From an uncultured Acidimicrobiaceae bacterium (GTDB lineage Bacteria; Actinomycetota; Acidimicrobiia; Spongiisociales; UBA5794), in contig CAMYJM010000061.1 in the NCBI GenBank assembly GCA_947258635.1, positions 1 through 17,890 on the forward strand: a DNA stretch of 17,890 nucleotides. Reading direction: 5' to 3'. How positions within the stretch are numbered: position 1 is the stretch's first letter; the number at the start of each line of letters is the position of its first letter. Below, piece after piece: positions 7,506 through 14,673 of the stretch. Position numbers and translations under genes: made by a program. The notes under the pieces were generated by a model. That model was not told where the DNA came from. It was given only the letters and a program-made list of their open reading frames with translations, and ran no database searches.

Positions 7506-8365
7506 CGTGAGCTCTCGGTGCGCGGGTCGAGTATGTCGCGCAGGCCGTCACCGAAGAGGTTGAAGCCGAGCGCCCAGAGGAAGACCATCAACCCGGGAAA
7601 GGTGGAGGCCCACCAGCGGCCGGCCGAGATGCCGGCCTGCCCCTCCGAGACGAGCACGCCCCATTCGGCGATGCCCGCCTCAGATAGTCCGATGAAGCTG
7701 AGGGTCGCCCCGACGAGGACGATGTTCCCCATGTCGAGCGTGGCCTGCACGACCACGGGCGTAATCGAGTTGGGAAGCACGTCCTTGAGATAGATCCTCC
7801 AGGGCGAGTCGCCGATGACCCGGGCGGCATCGACGTATTCGTTCTCCTTCACGTGGATGATCTGGGCCCGCATGATACGGGCGTACTTCACCCAGAAGAC
7901 GACGGCCAGCGCCAGGATGATGTTGCGGAATGACGGCCCGAGCACCGCGGCGATAGCCAGCGCGAAGATGAGCTCGGGGATCGAGAGGAACACGTCGACG
8001 ATGCGCATCAAGATCTCGTCGATCCGGCCGCCGCGAAAACCGGCGATGCTTCCCACCGTCACGCCGACGACCACCGTCAGCGAGACGACGATGACGGAAA
8101 GCCGCAGCGAGGTGCGGGCGCCCCAAATAACGCCGTACAGGACGTCACCGCCGACGTTGGTCGTTCCCAAGATGTGACCGGGGGATCCCGGCGGCACGGC
8201 GATGGCGCCCCAGTCTCGGGGCATCTGGTACGCATCAGGGGTATTGGGCTCCGTCAACAGCGGCGCCAATATGGCCATTCCCAGAAGGAGGATGATGAAC
8301 GTGAGGCCGGCCACAGTTGTCGGGTTCTTCAGCAGTGCGCCGATCAGCTCGCCGACGCGGCGCAA
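7502..8365 (-). CDS. Peptide-type ABC importer, permease C (DppC/OppC-like)
   Basis: This inner-membrane permease of about 287 residues has an N-terminal membrane segment (about 18-38) followed by a periplasmic loop with the family's HILGT-x-x-GGDVLYGVIWGAR motif. Further membrane segments follow, with the cytoplasmic EAA loop EYVDAARVIGDSPWRIYLKDVLPN that docks on the ATPases. The frame's first usable starts are CTG (8368) or TTG (8365), just after an in-frame TAA. An ATG with a good GGAG site at 8387-8385 sits right after the stop of permease B but is in another frame. A leader of about seven residues plus a one-base shift would give a more typical DppC N-terminus. So either a weak TTG start is used or there is a frameshift near 8366-8387. 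The stop overlaps ATPase D by 4 bp. Confidence 0.88.
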   Translation of the reverse strand: MRRVGELIGALLKNPTTVAGLTFIILLLGMAILAPLLTEPNTPDAYQMPRDWGAIAVPPGSPGHILGTTNVGGDVLYGVIWGARTSLRLSVIVVSLTVVVGVTVGSIAGFRGGRIDEILMRIVDVFLSIPELIFALAIAAVLGPSFRNIILALAVVFWVKYARIMRAQIIHVKENEYVDAARVIGDSPWRIYLKDVLPNSITPVVVQATLDMGNIVLVGATLSFIGLSEAGIAEWGVLVSEGQAGISAGRWWASTFPGLMVFLWALGFNLFGDGLRDILDPRTESSR

Positions 8366-8390
8366 CAGGTTGCGTTACGTCAACCATGGC

Positions 8391-9404
8391 TCACTCTCCG
8401 AGAACGACCCGGCGGTCGAGATACGCGTACGCGACATCGACCGCCAGGTTCACGACGAGGAACAGGACCGAGGTGAAAAGAACGTAAGCCATGATCGTTG
8501 CTTGGTCGCCGCGCAGCACCGAATCGGCCATCCACCTCCCCAGTCCGGGCCACTGGAAGATGATCTCGGCGACAACGCTGCCCTGGAGGAGAAAGCCGAA
8601 GCTGAGCCCGATGACCGTCACCGTCGGGATCAAGGCGTTGCGCCGGGCGTGGCGCCGCAGTACCAGGCGCTCCGGCAGCCCCTTGGCGCGAGCCGCGTCG
8701 ACATAGTCCTCCTGGAGCTCCTCCACCAATGAGGAGCGCATCATGCGAGCAATGATGGCGGTGGCCCCGTATCCGAGCGTGACGGCCGGCAAGGTCAGGT
8801 GCCACACGGCGTCACGGAACGCGCCGAAATCGCCGGCAATGAGCGAGTCGACCGTGTACAGGTTGGTGGGGTGATCGATCCGGGCCCACAGGTCGGGGTC
8901 GCTGCGGCCGATCGGGAACCAGCCGAGATACACCCAGAACACGATCAGCAACAGGATGGCGAACCAGAAAAGCGGCATGGCGGCGCCGCTGATCGAGAAC
9001 ACCCGAGTGAGGTGGTCGGGCAGGCGGTTGCGTCTCGCTCCGGCAAACGTCCCGAGGGCGATGCCGAGCACCACCGCCACGATGGCCGACGAGACCGCCA
9101 GCTCCATCGTCGCCGCCAGCTTGGGGAGAAAAACATCGGTAACCGGAGCCGCGGCGACGCCGGACCACCCCAGGTCGCCCCGGAGCACTCCCGAAGCCCA
9201 ATAGAAGTACTGCACGGGCACCGGGTCGTCGAGGTGGAAGCGTTCCTCCAGCTCGGCGACTTCTTCTTGAGACATCTCGTGCGACAGGTAGATGCCTATG
9301 GGCGATCCACCTATCCGAGTGAGGGCGAAGACGATGATCGACACCCCAACCACCAGCAGTGGCAACACCATGAGCCGCCGGATGATGTAGTCGCGAATCT
9401 GCAT
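8391..9404 (-). CDS. Peptide-type ABC importer, permease B (DppB/OppB-like)
   Basis: This 337-residue inner-membrane permease begins with the family's conserved YIIRRL-x-VLPLLVVGVSIIVFALTR helix. It continues with a periplasmic region (LDDPVPVQYFYWASGVLRGDLGWS), several membrane spans and the EAA loop EDYVDAARAKGLPERLVLRRHARRNALIPTV. It pairs with permease C to form the translocation channel. The start is ATG at 9404 with AGGA six bases upstream. It follows the binding-protein gene after a 105-bp gap that holds a strong hairpin and precedes permease C by about 20 bp. Confidence 0.93.
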   Translation of the reverse strand: MQIRDYIIRRLMVLPLLVVGVSIIVFALTRIGGSPIGIYLSHEMSQEEVAELEERFHLDDPVPVQYFYWASGVLRGDLGWSGVAAAPVTDVFLPKLAATMELAVSSAIVAVVLGIALGTFAGARRNRLPDHLTRVFSISGAAMPLFWFAILLLIVFWVYLGWFPIGRSDPDLWARIDHPTNLYTVDSLIAGDFGAFRDAVWHLTLPAVTLGYGATAIIARMMRSSLVEELQEDYVDAARAKGLPERLVLRRHARRNALIPTVTVIGLSFGFLLQGSVVAEIIFQWPGLGRWMADSVLRGDQATIMAYVLFTSVLFLVVNLAVDVAYAYLDRRVVLGE

Positions 9405-9437
9405 TGGTGGTCCTGTGTCGTTGAGCTCAGACGTTAA

Positions 9438-9470
9438 TGCGCGGTCTCCGGATGAACCGGAGACCGCGCA
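9438..9470. terminator. Perfect 14-bp stem, 5-nt loop hairpin between binding protein and permease genes
   Basis: The stem is tgcgcggtctccgg at 9438-9451, the loop atgaa at 9452-9456, and the second arm ccggagaccgcgca at 9457-9470; all 14 pairs match. On the transcribed (minus) strand it lies about 40 bases after the binding-protein stop and is followed only by a short TTAACGT, not a clear T-run. I therefore read it as a partial terminator or mRNA-stabilising hairpin, the usual way to make binding protein in excess over permease, rather than a full stop. Confidence 0.7.
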
Positions 9471-9483
9471 CTTCAGTCATGGT

Positions 9484-9524
9484 CGGATCAGCCCTTGTCC
9501 ATCAGCGGATCAGCCCTTGTCCAT
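9484..9524. repeat. 22-bp tandem duplication across the binding-protein stop codon
   Basis: The 19-base block cggatcagcccttgtccat occurs at 9484-9502 and again at 9506-9524, with period 22. On the coding strand each copy reads ATGGACAAGGGCTGA: the last four codons plus stop. The copy at 9506-9524 is the real C-terminus; the other lies after the stop and is out of frame because 22 is not a multiple of 3. Confidence 0.85.
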
Positions 9525-11297
9525 GAGGGCGAACTTGAGACTCGGCCGTGGCCACAACGGGTTCGAGACGAATCCCTGCACCCAGTCGCGCCGGGCCGAC
9601 ACCACACCCTCCTGGGCGGCGATGATCCACAACGGATCGTCGTACAGCAGCGGCTGTAGCTCGGCGTAGAGGGCGGCACGAGCGACCGGGTCCAGCTCGA
9701 CCTTGGCGCGGTCGATGAGATCCGCAATCCCGTCGGGATCGACATATCCCTGGCGGAAGCCGTGGATCTCGCCCCATTCACCGTCGGGGTGCGTATACGA
9801 ATCGACGTAGGCGTGGGGATCGGCAAACGGATCGGCGTTCTTCACCCACATCGCATACGGGACCGGATCGGTGGCGTGGGCCTCATCGAAGACCGCTTCG
9901 GCTACCGCCGCAACGGTGACCGTCATGTTGGGGTTGCCGAGGTCGTCGATCGAGTCCTTCAACACCAGAGCTGCAGTCTCGAACAGATTGGCTTCTTCGG
10001 TGACGACCGAGACGGAGAACCCGGTGTCCCACAACCCCGCAGCCCGGAACAGCTCCTCGGCCTTCGCCAGATCCTGCTGGTTGTAGACCGGCGCTGCCGG
10101 GTCGTAGCCGAAGATGCCGATCGGGATGTAGTGCGGGTTGAAGTCGCCGAAGCCGCCCAGGGCTCCTCGCAGAAAGGCGTCGTAGTCGAAGGCGTAGTTG
10201 AACGCCTGACGCACCCGCGGGTCGAGGAAGAAGTCGGCCGGGATGTTGTCGTCGGCGGGTAGCTGATCGACCGGTATCCGCAGGTTGAACCCGATGTGGA
10301 TCGGCTCGACCGTGAGGCCCTCGGCGAAGATCGTGACGCCTTCGGCGCCTTCGATGTCGCCGATGAACGAGGGATCAGTCTCGATCGTGTCGTAGTCGCC
10401 GGCGCGCAGACCCAGAACCCGGATGTCCGGGTTGGCCCCGATCTCAACACGGAGATCGAGGTTGGCGGGGGTCCCCCAGTACCCGTCATAAACCTCGAAC
10501 TGGAGGTTCTCGTTGCGATTCCATGCCACAAACGAGTACGGGCCGGTACCGACCATGCTGCCCGACATGAACTCATTGGGCTCACCGGCCACAACGCCGC
10601 CGTTGGCCTCGACGGCCTCCCGGCTGACGATCGACGAGACCATCGCCGGAACCACCGCGTTGAGGAAGGCGGCGTTCGGCTCCTGCAAGGTGACCTCGAA
10701 GGTGGAATCGTCAACGACCTGCATGCTGTCCACCACGTCGCTGAGCACGCTGGCGGCGCCATCGGGCAGGTCCATGGTCATGACGCGCTCCCAAGAGAAG
10801 AGCACGTCGTCGGCGGTCAACGGTGAGCCGTCGTGGAATGTCACCCCCTGGCGGATGGGGAACGTGTAGGTGAGCCCGTCTGCGGAGATCAGCCCGTTCT
10901 CGACGGTCGGGACTTCGGTGGCGAGGCTGGGAACGGGCTCGGGGCCGGACGTGCCGATCTCGAGCAGCCGCTCGTACACCTGGAGGATCATGGTCTCGCC
11001 GCCCTCGCCCGGCTCCACCTGGGCCGGATCGAGCGTGGTCGGCTCGTCGTCGGCGGCGTGCACGAAGACGCCGGGGTTGTTGACCTCGCCGCCCGACGGA
11101 GCCTGGGTCGTTGGCGGGGCGGTGGTGTCGCTGCTGCCCGCCGTCGTATCCGGCGTGCCTGCCGTCGTACCGGGCGTGCCCGCCGTGGTAGTCGAGTCGT
11201 CCCCTTCGCCGTCCGAACATGCTGCCGCGATCATTGCCAATGCGAGGAAGATGCCGAGGAAAGCTCCCCAGCGGCCTCGTCGTGGACTTCGGTTCAT
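9510..11297 (-). CDS. Extracellular solute-binding protein family 5 (DppA/OppA-like lipoprotein)
   Basis: This substrate-binding lipoprotein of 595 residues has a basic N-terminus and hydrophobic core ending in MIAAAC, with the lipobox Cys at 27. A Thr/Gly/Pro/Ala-rich tether covers about 34-70. The SBP_bac_5 fold follows, starting at FVHAADDEPTTLDPA with the family motif TFPIRQGVTFHDGSPLTADDV. The family binds peptides but also oligosaccharides, opines and other small molecules, so the ligand cannot be read from sequence. I chose the ATG at 11297, which has an AAGGAAGG ribosome site; a TTG two codons earlier is the alternative. It is the first gene of the importer operon, with its own strong promoter and operator upstream. 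The last codons and stop are part of a 22-bp duplication. Confidence 0.93.
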   Translation of the reverse strand: MNRSPRRGRWGAFLGIFLALAMIAAACSDGEGDDSTTTAGTPGTTAGTPDTTAGSSDTTAPPTTQAPSGGEVNNPGVFVHAADDEPTTLDPAQVEPGEGGETMILQVYERLLEIGTSGPEPVPSLATEVPTVENGLISADGLTYTFPIRQGVTFHDGSPLTADDVLFSWERVMTMDLPDGAASVLSDVVDSMQVVDDSTFEVTLQEPNAAFLNAVVPAMVSSIVSREAVEANGGVVAGEPNEFMSGSMVGTGPYSFVAWNRNENLQFEVYDGYWGTPANLDLRVEIGANPDIRVLGLRAGDYDTIETDPSFIGDIEGAEGVTIFAEGLTVEPIHIGFNLRIPVDQLPADDNIPADFFLDPRVRQAFNYAFDYDAFLRGALGGFGDFNPHYIPIGIFGYDPAAPVYNQQDLAKAEELFRAAGLWDTGFSVSVVTEEANLFETAALVLKDSIDDLGNPNMTVTVAAVAEAVFDEAHATDPVPYAMWVKNADPFADPHAYVDSYTHPDGEWGEIHGFRQGYVDPDGIADLIDRAKVELDPVARAALYAELQPLLYDDPLWIIAAQEGVVSARRDWVQGFVSNPLWPRPSLKFALMDKG

Positions 11298-11355
11298 GAC
11301 CAACCTTCCTTGTTCCTCAAAACAGAGCTACGCCTCGACTCGCCACCCAAACGCG

Positions 11356-11373
11356 GCTGCAATCGATTGCAGC
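11356..11373. promoter_or_regulatory. LacI-family-like operator O1 (18-bp perfect palindrome)
   Basis: The sequence GCTGCAATCGATTGCAGC is a perfect 18-bp palindrome with a central CG and the AAnCGnTT core typical of LacI/GalR-family operators. It lies roughly +12 to +29 relative to the start expected from the minus-strand promoter at 11392-11420, a position suited to blocking transcription of the importer operon. The regulator itself is not in the window. Confidence 0.75.
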
Positions 11374-11391
11374 GTGCTGCCCGTCTGCTGG

Positions 11392-11420
11392 AAAATACGG
11401 CGGTCGATGGCCGGTGTCAA
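11392..11420 (-). promoter_or_regulatory. Sigma-70-type promoter of the importer operon
   Basis: On the minus strand, TTGACA (11420-11415) is followed by exactly 17 bases and TATTTT (11397-11392). The -35 is a full consensus match and the -10 matches 4 of 6. Transcription would start near 11385, giving a leader of about 88 bases to the ATG at 11297. Confidence 0.7.
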
Positions 11421-11436
11421 TCGAACCCGCCATAAT
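11408..11436 (+). promoter_or_regulatory. Plausible divergent promoter of the dehydrogenase operon
   Basis: On the plus strand, TGGCCG (11408-11413; 3 of 6 to consensus) is followed by 17 bases and CATAAT (11431-11436; 5 of 6). It overlaps the minus-strand promoter back to back. Its start site would be near 11443, inside operator O2. The -35 is weak, so this is tentative. Confidence 0.4.
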
Positions 11437-11438
11437 CC

Positions 11439-11450
11439 GCAATCGATTGC
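11439..11450. promoter_or_regulatory. LacI-family-like operator O2 (12-bp palindrome, same core as O1)
   Basis: GCAATCGATTGC is a perfect palindrome and the same core as O1; the right flank (AGC) is also shared. The centres of O1 and O2 are exactly 80 bp apart. O2 would cover the start site of the putative plus-strand promoter. A related half-site, tcaatcga at 11417-11424, overlaps the -35 of the minus-strand promoter. Confidence 0.7.
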
Positions 11451-11536
11451 AGCCTTGGCGGTCAGTGCCTCGGCGGATTCACCAGGCCGGATGCATTCTG
11501 ATTTGCCGACTGGCTAGCGTGCTCGACGGAGGTTGG

Positions 11537-12484
11537 ATGCGAGTAGCGATAATCGGCGCCCGGTGGCCGGACTCCAACCTGGAACGAGAGGTTCTAGGTG
11601 GCGCCGCCGGGGAGTTCGTCACTGATGCCGGCGCCAGCCGCGAGGCGATCGTGGCCGCCGCGACCGGCGCCGATGTGATCCTGGCTGGGTCGCGGCCCGT
11701 GTTCGACGCCGCCACGCTCGAACGGTTGGGGTGCCGCGGCATCGTCCGCTACGGGGTCGGCTACGACAACGTCGATGTGGCCGCCGCCTCACGGCTCGGC
11801 ATCACAGTCGCCTACGTCCCGGACTACGGCACGGAGGCGGTTGCCCTGCACGCGGTCGCCTTGACGCTGGCGGCCATGCGGCGCATCCCGCAGCTCGACC
11901 GGCGCCTCAAGGACGGGGGCTGGGGTTTCGACTTCGTGCGGCCGCTGCACCTTCCCGCGGCCTTGACGGCGGGCGTCGTCGGGATGGGCCGAATCGGCCG
12001 GGTCACTGCTGCCCACTTCCAGAATCTCGGCTTCGGACGCACAGTCGCCTGCGACGACCAAGTGACCGCGTTCGAGCCGGGGATCGAACGGTTGGGGCTG
12101 CGGGAGTTGCTTGCGGAGTCCGACGTGGTGAGTCTCCATGCCCCTGGTGCCGGAGACGGCACGCCACTCATCGGGCCGGACGAGATCGCGCTGATGCGGA
12201 CCGGAAGTGTCCTGGTCAACACGGCGCGTGGCACCTTGATCGATACGGCAGCTCTGGTGGCCGGACTCGCCGCCGGCCGCCCGGCTATTGCCGCCCTCGA
12301 CGTGTTCGATCCCGAGCCGCCGGATCCGTCGGTATTCGCCGCGGTGGCCGACCAGGTCATCATGACTGCGCACCTCGCCTGGTACACAGCCGAGTCCGAG
12401 AGCACCCTCCGGATCAAGACGGCCGAAGAAGCGAAGAGAATCCTCGACGGCGACCCGCCACTGCACCCCGTGCCGCACCCATAG
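11537..12484 (+). CDS. D-isomer-specific 2-hydroxyacid dehydrogenase (PGDH/CtBP-like)
   Basis: This 315-residue NAD(P)-dependent dehydrogenase interconverts a 2-hydroxy acid and a 2-oxo acid. The nucleotide-binding loop GMGRIGR is at 149-155. The catalytic set of the family is present: R231 in NTARGTLID, E260 in DVFDPEPP, H279 in MTAHLAWYT. An alternative in-frame start at 11414 would run through the operators, whereas the ATG at 11537 has GGAGG five bases upstream, so I chose it. The C-terminal end resembles the CtBP-like branch rather than serine-pathway PGDH with its ACT domain. It is the first of five plus-strand genes and is divergent from the importer, sharing its control region. The substrate is not known. 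Confidence 0.9.
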   Translation: MRVAIIGARWPDSNLEREVLGGAAGEFVTDAGASREAIVAAATGADVILAGSRPVFDAATLERLGCRGIVRYGVGYDNVDVAAASRLGITVAYVPDYGTEAVALHAVALTLAAMRRIPQLDRRLKDGGWGFDFVRPLHLPAALTAGVVGMGRIGRVTAAHFQNLGFGRTVACDDQVTAFEPGIERLGLRELLAESDVVSLHAPGAGDGTPLIGPDEIALMRTGSVLVNTARGTLIDTAALVAGLAAGRPAIAALDVFDPEPPDPSVFAAVADQVIMTAHLAWYTAESESTLRIKTAEEAKRILDGDPPLHPVPHP

Positions 12485-12492
12485 GAGCCCCT

Positions 12493-13245
12493 ATGATCCA
12501 GTCCCTCTCTCACCTCACGAGCCACGAGGCCGCCGCCGCGTTGGAGCGTTCGCCAATCGCCGTCATCCCGTTCGGGAGCGTCGAACAGCACGGACCGCAC
12601 CTCCCCAACGGAACCGACGCGATCGCCGCCCGACTCGTGGCATCGGAGGTGGCCCATCGGCTCGACGCCCTGCTGGTTCCGTTCGGGCCGTACGGCATCA
12701 CTCCGATCCACGCCGGGCATCCCGGCACCGTGAGCCTGCGCCGCTCCACCTTCGAGGCACTGTTGACCGACGTCTGCGAGGAGATGGTGGCGATGGGGGC
12801 CGACCGATTCGTGTTCGTCAACTGGCACGAGGGCAACATCGCGGCCCTGGACGCGGTGGCTACGGACGTACAACATCGTCATCCAGGCGTCACCGCGGTT
12901 GCGGCCCACGCGTGTTACGTGGCGCAGCGGCTGTATGCAGATCAGGGCGGCGAACTCACGCACGGCGGCGGTTTGGAGGCGCTGGCCGTGCTGGCTCACG
13001 ATCCCTCTCTCGTTCACACCGAGCGCGCCGGTGACAGCACGCGCCCGGACAAGGCGGCGGCGATGGACGCAATGCGGCGGAGCCGCGAGGTGTACGGCTA
13101 CATCACCGACGTCACCGAGATCGACTCCGACGGTTGGTACGGCGATCCGGGGTGGGCCACGGTGGAGAGGGCCGGCGATTTCGCCTCCTCGGTGGCCACC
13201 GACATCGTGGCGCAGGTCACCGCCATCTTCGAGCTGCGGTCATGA
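12493..13245 (+). CDS. Creatininase-family amidohydrolase
   Basis: This 250-residue protein of the creatininase family comprises metal-dependent hydrolases of cyclic or linear amides such as creatinine, formamides and mycofactocin precursor. The typical start SVEQHGPHLPNGTD is present with metal ligands E31, H33 and D42. The middle NWHEGN (H112) corresponds to the family NGHGGN, and H157/E162 in THGGGLEA corresponds to HAGxxET. Length is as usual for the family. The ATG follows AGGAGCCCCT. It is 8 bp after the dehydrogenase gene and overlaps the cupin start by 4 bp (ATGA). True creatinine activity is not implied; neighbouring genes suggest a dedicated catabolic or ring-opening role. Confidence 0.9.
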   Translation: MIQSLSHLTSHEAAAALERSPIAVIPFGSVEQHGPHLPNGTDAIAARLVASEVAHRLDALLVPFGPYGITPIHAGHPGTVSLRRSTFEALLTDVCEEMVAMGADRFVFVNWHEGNIAALDAVATDVQHRHPGVTAVAAHACYVAQRLYADQGGELTHGGGLEALAVLAHDPSLVHTERAGDSTRPDKAAAMDAMRRSREVYGYITDVTEIDSDGWYGDPGWATVERAGDFASSVATDIVAQVTAIFELRS

Positions 13246-13622
13246 GAGTCGTTCCGGAGTCCGCCGTCGAATTCGTCGACCTGCCGGGCCGCAGCTCCGG
13301 TGATCCGCTCCGGGCCAGACCGACCGACTCCAGCCTGCGGCTGGCGCGTCCGGAACGCACGACGCAACGCAGAGCGCACCGCCATCCCCACAGCGAGGAG
13401 GTCATCTTCGTGCGGCGCGGGAGGGGAATGGTCTACATCGACGGTGAGCTTCACGAGATCGGGCCCGGCGACACCATCTACATCCCTCGGGGAGCAGCTC
13501 ATGCCACGATCCCGGCTGCCGCCGAGGCCATGGAGCTGATCTGCTTCTTTCCCCACCCCAACCTCAGCGAGAACATCGAGGAGACCGACATCGACGCCAT
13601 GAAGGAGATCGACGATGAGTGA
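13242..13622 (+). CDS. Small cupin-domain protein
   Basis: This 126-residue single-domain cupin has motif 1 in HRHPHSEEVIFVRRGRG (about residues 46-62), giving the His/His/Glu metal set. Motif 2 is GPGDTIYIPRGAAHATI with its His. Such proteins act as isomerases, dioxygenases or lyases, or merely bind sugars or metals. The ATG at 13242 overlaps the creatininase-family stop, and its own stop overlaps the next gene by 8 bp, so it is part of the operon. The reaction cannot be assigned from sequence. Confidence 0.85.
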   Translation: MRVVPESAVEFVDLPGRSSGDPLRARPTDSSLRLARPERTTQRRAHRHPHSEEVIFVRRGRGMVYIDGELHEIGPGDTIYIPRGAAHATIPAAAEAMELICFFPHPNLSENIEETDIDAMKEIDDE

Positions 13623-14673
13623 GAAGGTGCGCCTGGCCCCGATCGGCCTGGGACGCTGGGCTCGGGTGCTGGCCCGTGGCGCCCAACGCGGCGACGTTGT
13701 CGAGCTGGCTTCGTGCTTCAGCCGATCCGAAGACAAGCGGACCGCATTCCAGGAGGAGTTCGGCGTGGCCAAGGCGGCGGCGACGCTCGACGACCTGCTC
13801 GCCGACGATGATGTCGAAGGGGTGCTGATCACCACCCCCAACGACACGCACCGCGACCTCATCGTGGCGTCCCTGGAGGCGGGCAAGGCCGTCTATACGG
13901 ACAAGCCGATTGCCCACACGCTCGAACATGCTCTCGATGTTCGCCACGCGGTCGAGCGGACCGGCGGGGTATTCGCAGTCGGCCACAGTGCCCGTCGGCT
14001 CGCCGGCTGCCGCGTGATGAAGCAGCGGATCGACGACGGCTCGCTGGGCGACGTCTCGCTGGCCGAGGCCAACTTCTCGAACGAGCGCGGTCTCGAACTG
14101 ACCCCGGAGACGTGGCGCTGGTACGCCGACAAGAGCCCCGGCGGCACCTTCATCCAGCTCGGCGTGCATCACGCCGACAACCTGCTAGACCTGCTGGGTC
14201 CGGTGGGGCAGGTCACCGCTCACGCCCGGAAGCTGTACACCAAGTCCGAGGTTCCCGACGCCGTCATGGCGATCCTCGAGTTCGAGTCGGGGGCGCTGGG
14301 CTACATCGGCTGCGGGTGGGCGTCTCCGGGTATCTTTCAGCTGCGGCTCCAGGGGACCAGGGCCAATCTGATGTACGACCTCGACTTCACCCACTGGGAC
14401 GAGTCCCACCAGGCCGACGAGTGGAGCACGCTGGTGTCCCAGGGGTACCGCGACATGACTCGCAAGGCCGTGGATCTGCCGGCGACGGACATGTTTCGCG
14501 AGCAGCTCGATGAGTTCGCTCTGGCCATTCGAGGCGAGGCCGAGGTGGAAGTCGGTATCGACGAGGCCATCCGGGCTCTGGCGATTGTCAGGGCAGCCCT
14601 GGAGTCGTCGGCCCGCAACGGCCGGGCCGTTGAGGTGGGGCCGCTGCTCGCAGGAACGGGCGTCGCCGGGTGA
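13615..14673 (+). CDS. Gfo/Idh/MocA-family oxidoreductase
   Basis: This 352-residue NAD(P)-dependent oxidoreductase belongs to the glucose-fructose oxidoreductase / inositol dehydrogenase family. The N-terminal Rossmann fold begins GLGRWA at 11-16. The conserved EKP-type motif reads TDKP (D96-K97-P98), and the catalytic-type GVHHAD (about 183-188) is intact. Members oxidise or reduce sugars, cyclitols, amino sugars or related rings. The ATG at 13615 has GGAG seven bases before it. It overlaps the cupin stop by 8 bp and the next gene by 4 bp (GTGA). Substrate unknown; with a second dehydrogenase, an amidohydrolase and a cupin in the same operon, a sugar-acid or cyclitol-like substrate is plausible. 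Confidence 0.92.
   Translation: MSEKVRLAPIGLGRWARVLARGAQRGDVVELASCFSRSEDKRTAFQEEFGVAKAAATLDDLLADDDVEGVLITTPNDTHRDLIVASLEAGKAVYTDKPIAHTLEHALDVRHAVERTGGVFAVGHSARRLAGCRVMKQRIDDGSLGDVSLAEANFSNERGLELTPETWRWYADKSPGGTFIQLGVHHADNLLDLLGPVGQVTAHARKLYTKSEVPDAVMAILEFESGALGYIGCGWASPGIFQLRLQGTRANLMYDLDFTHWDESHQADEWSTLVSQGYRDMTRKAVDLPATDMFREQLDEFALAIRGEAEVEVGIDEAIRALAIVRAALESSARNGRAVEVGPLLAGTGVAG

Noticed and set aside
11414..11536. Upstream in-frame extension of the 2-hydroxyacid dehydrogenase
   Set aside because: It would be translated across the promoter and operator region; the ATG at 11537 has a clear GGAGG and starts directly with the first beta strand.
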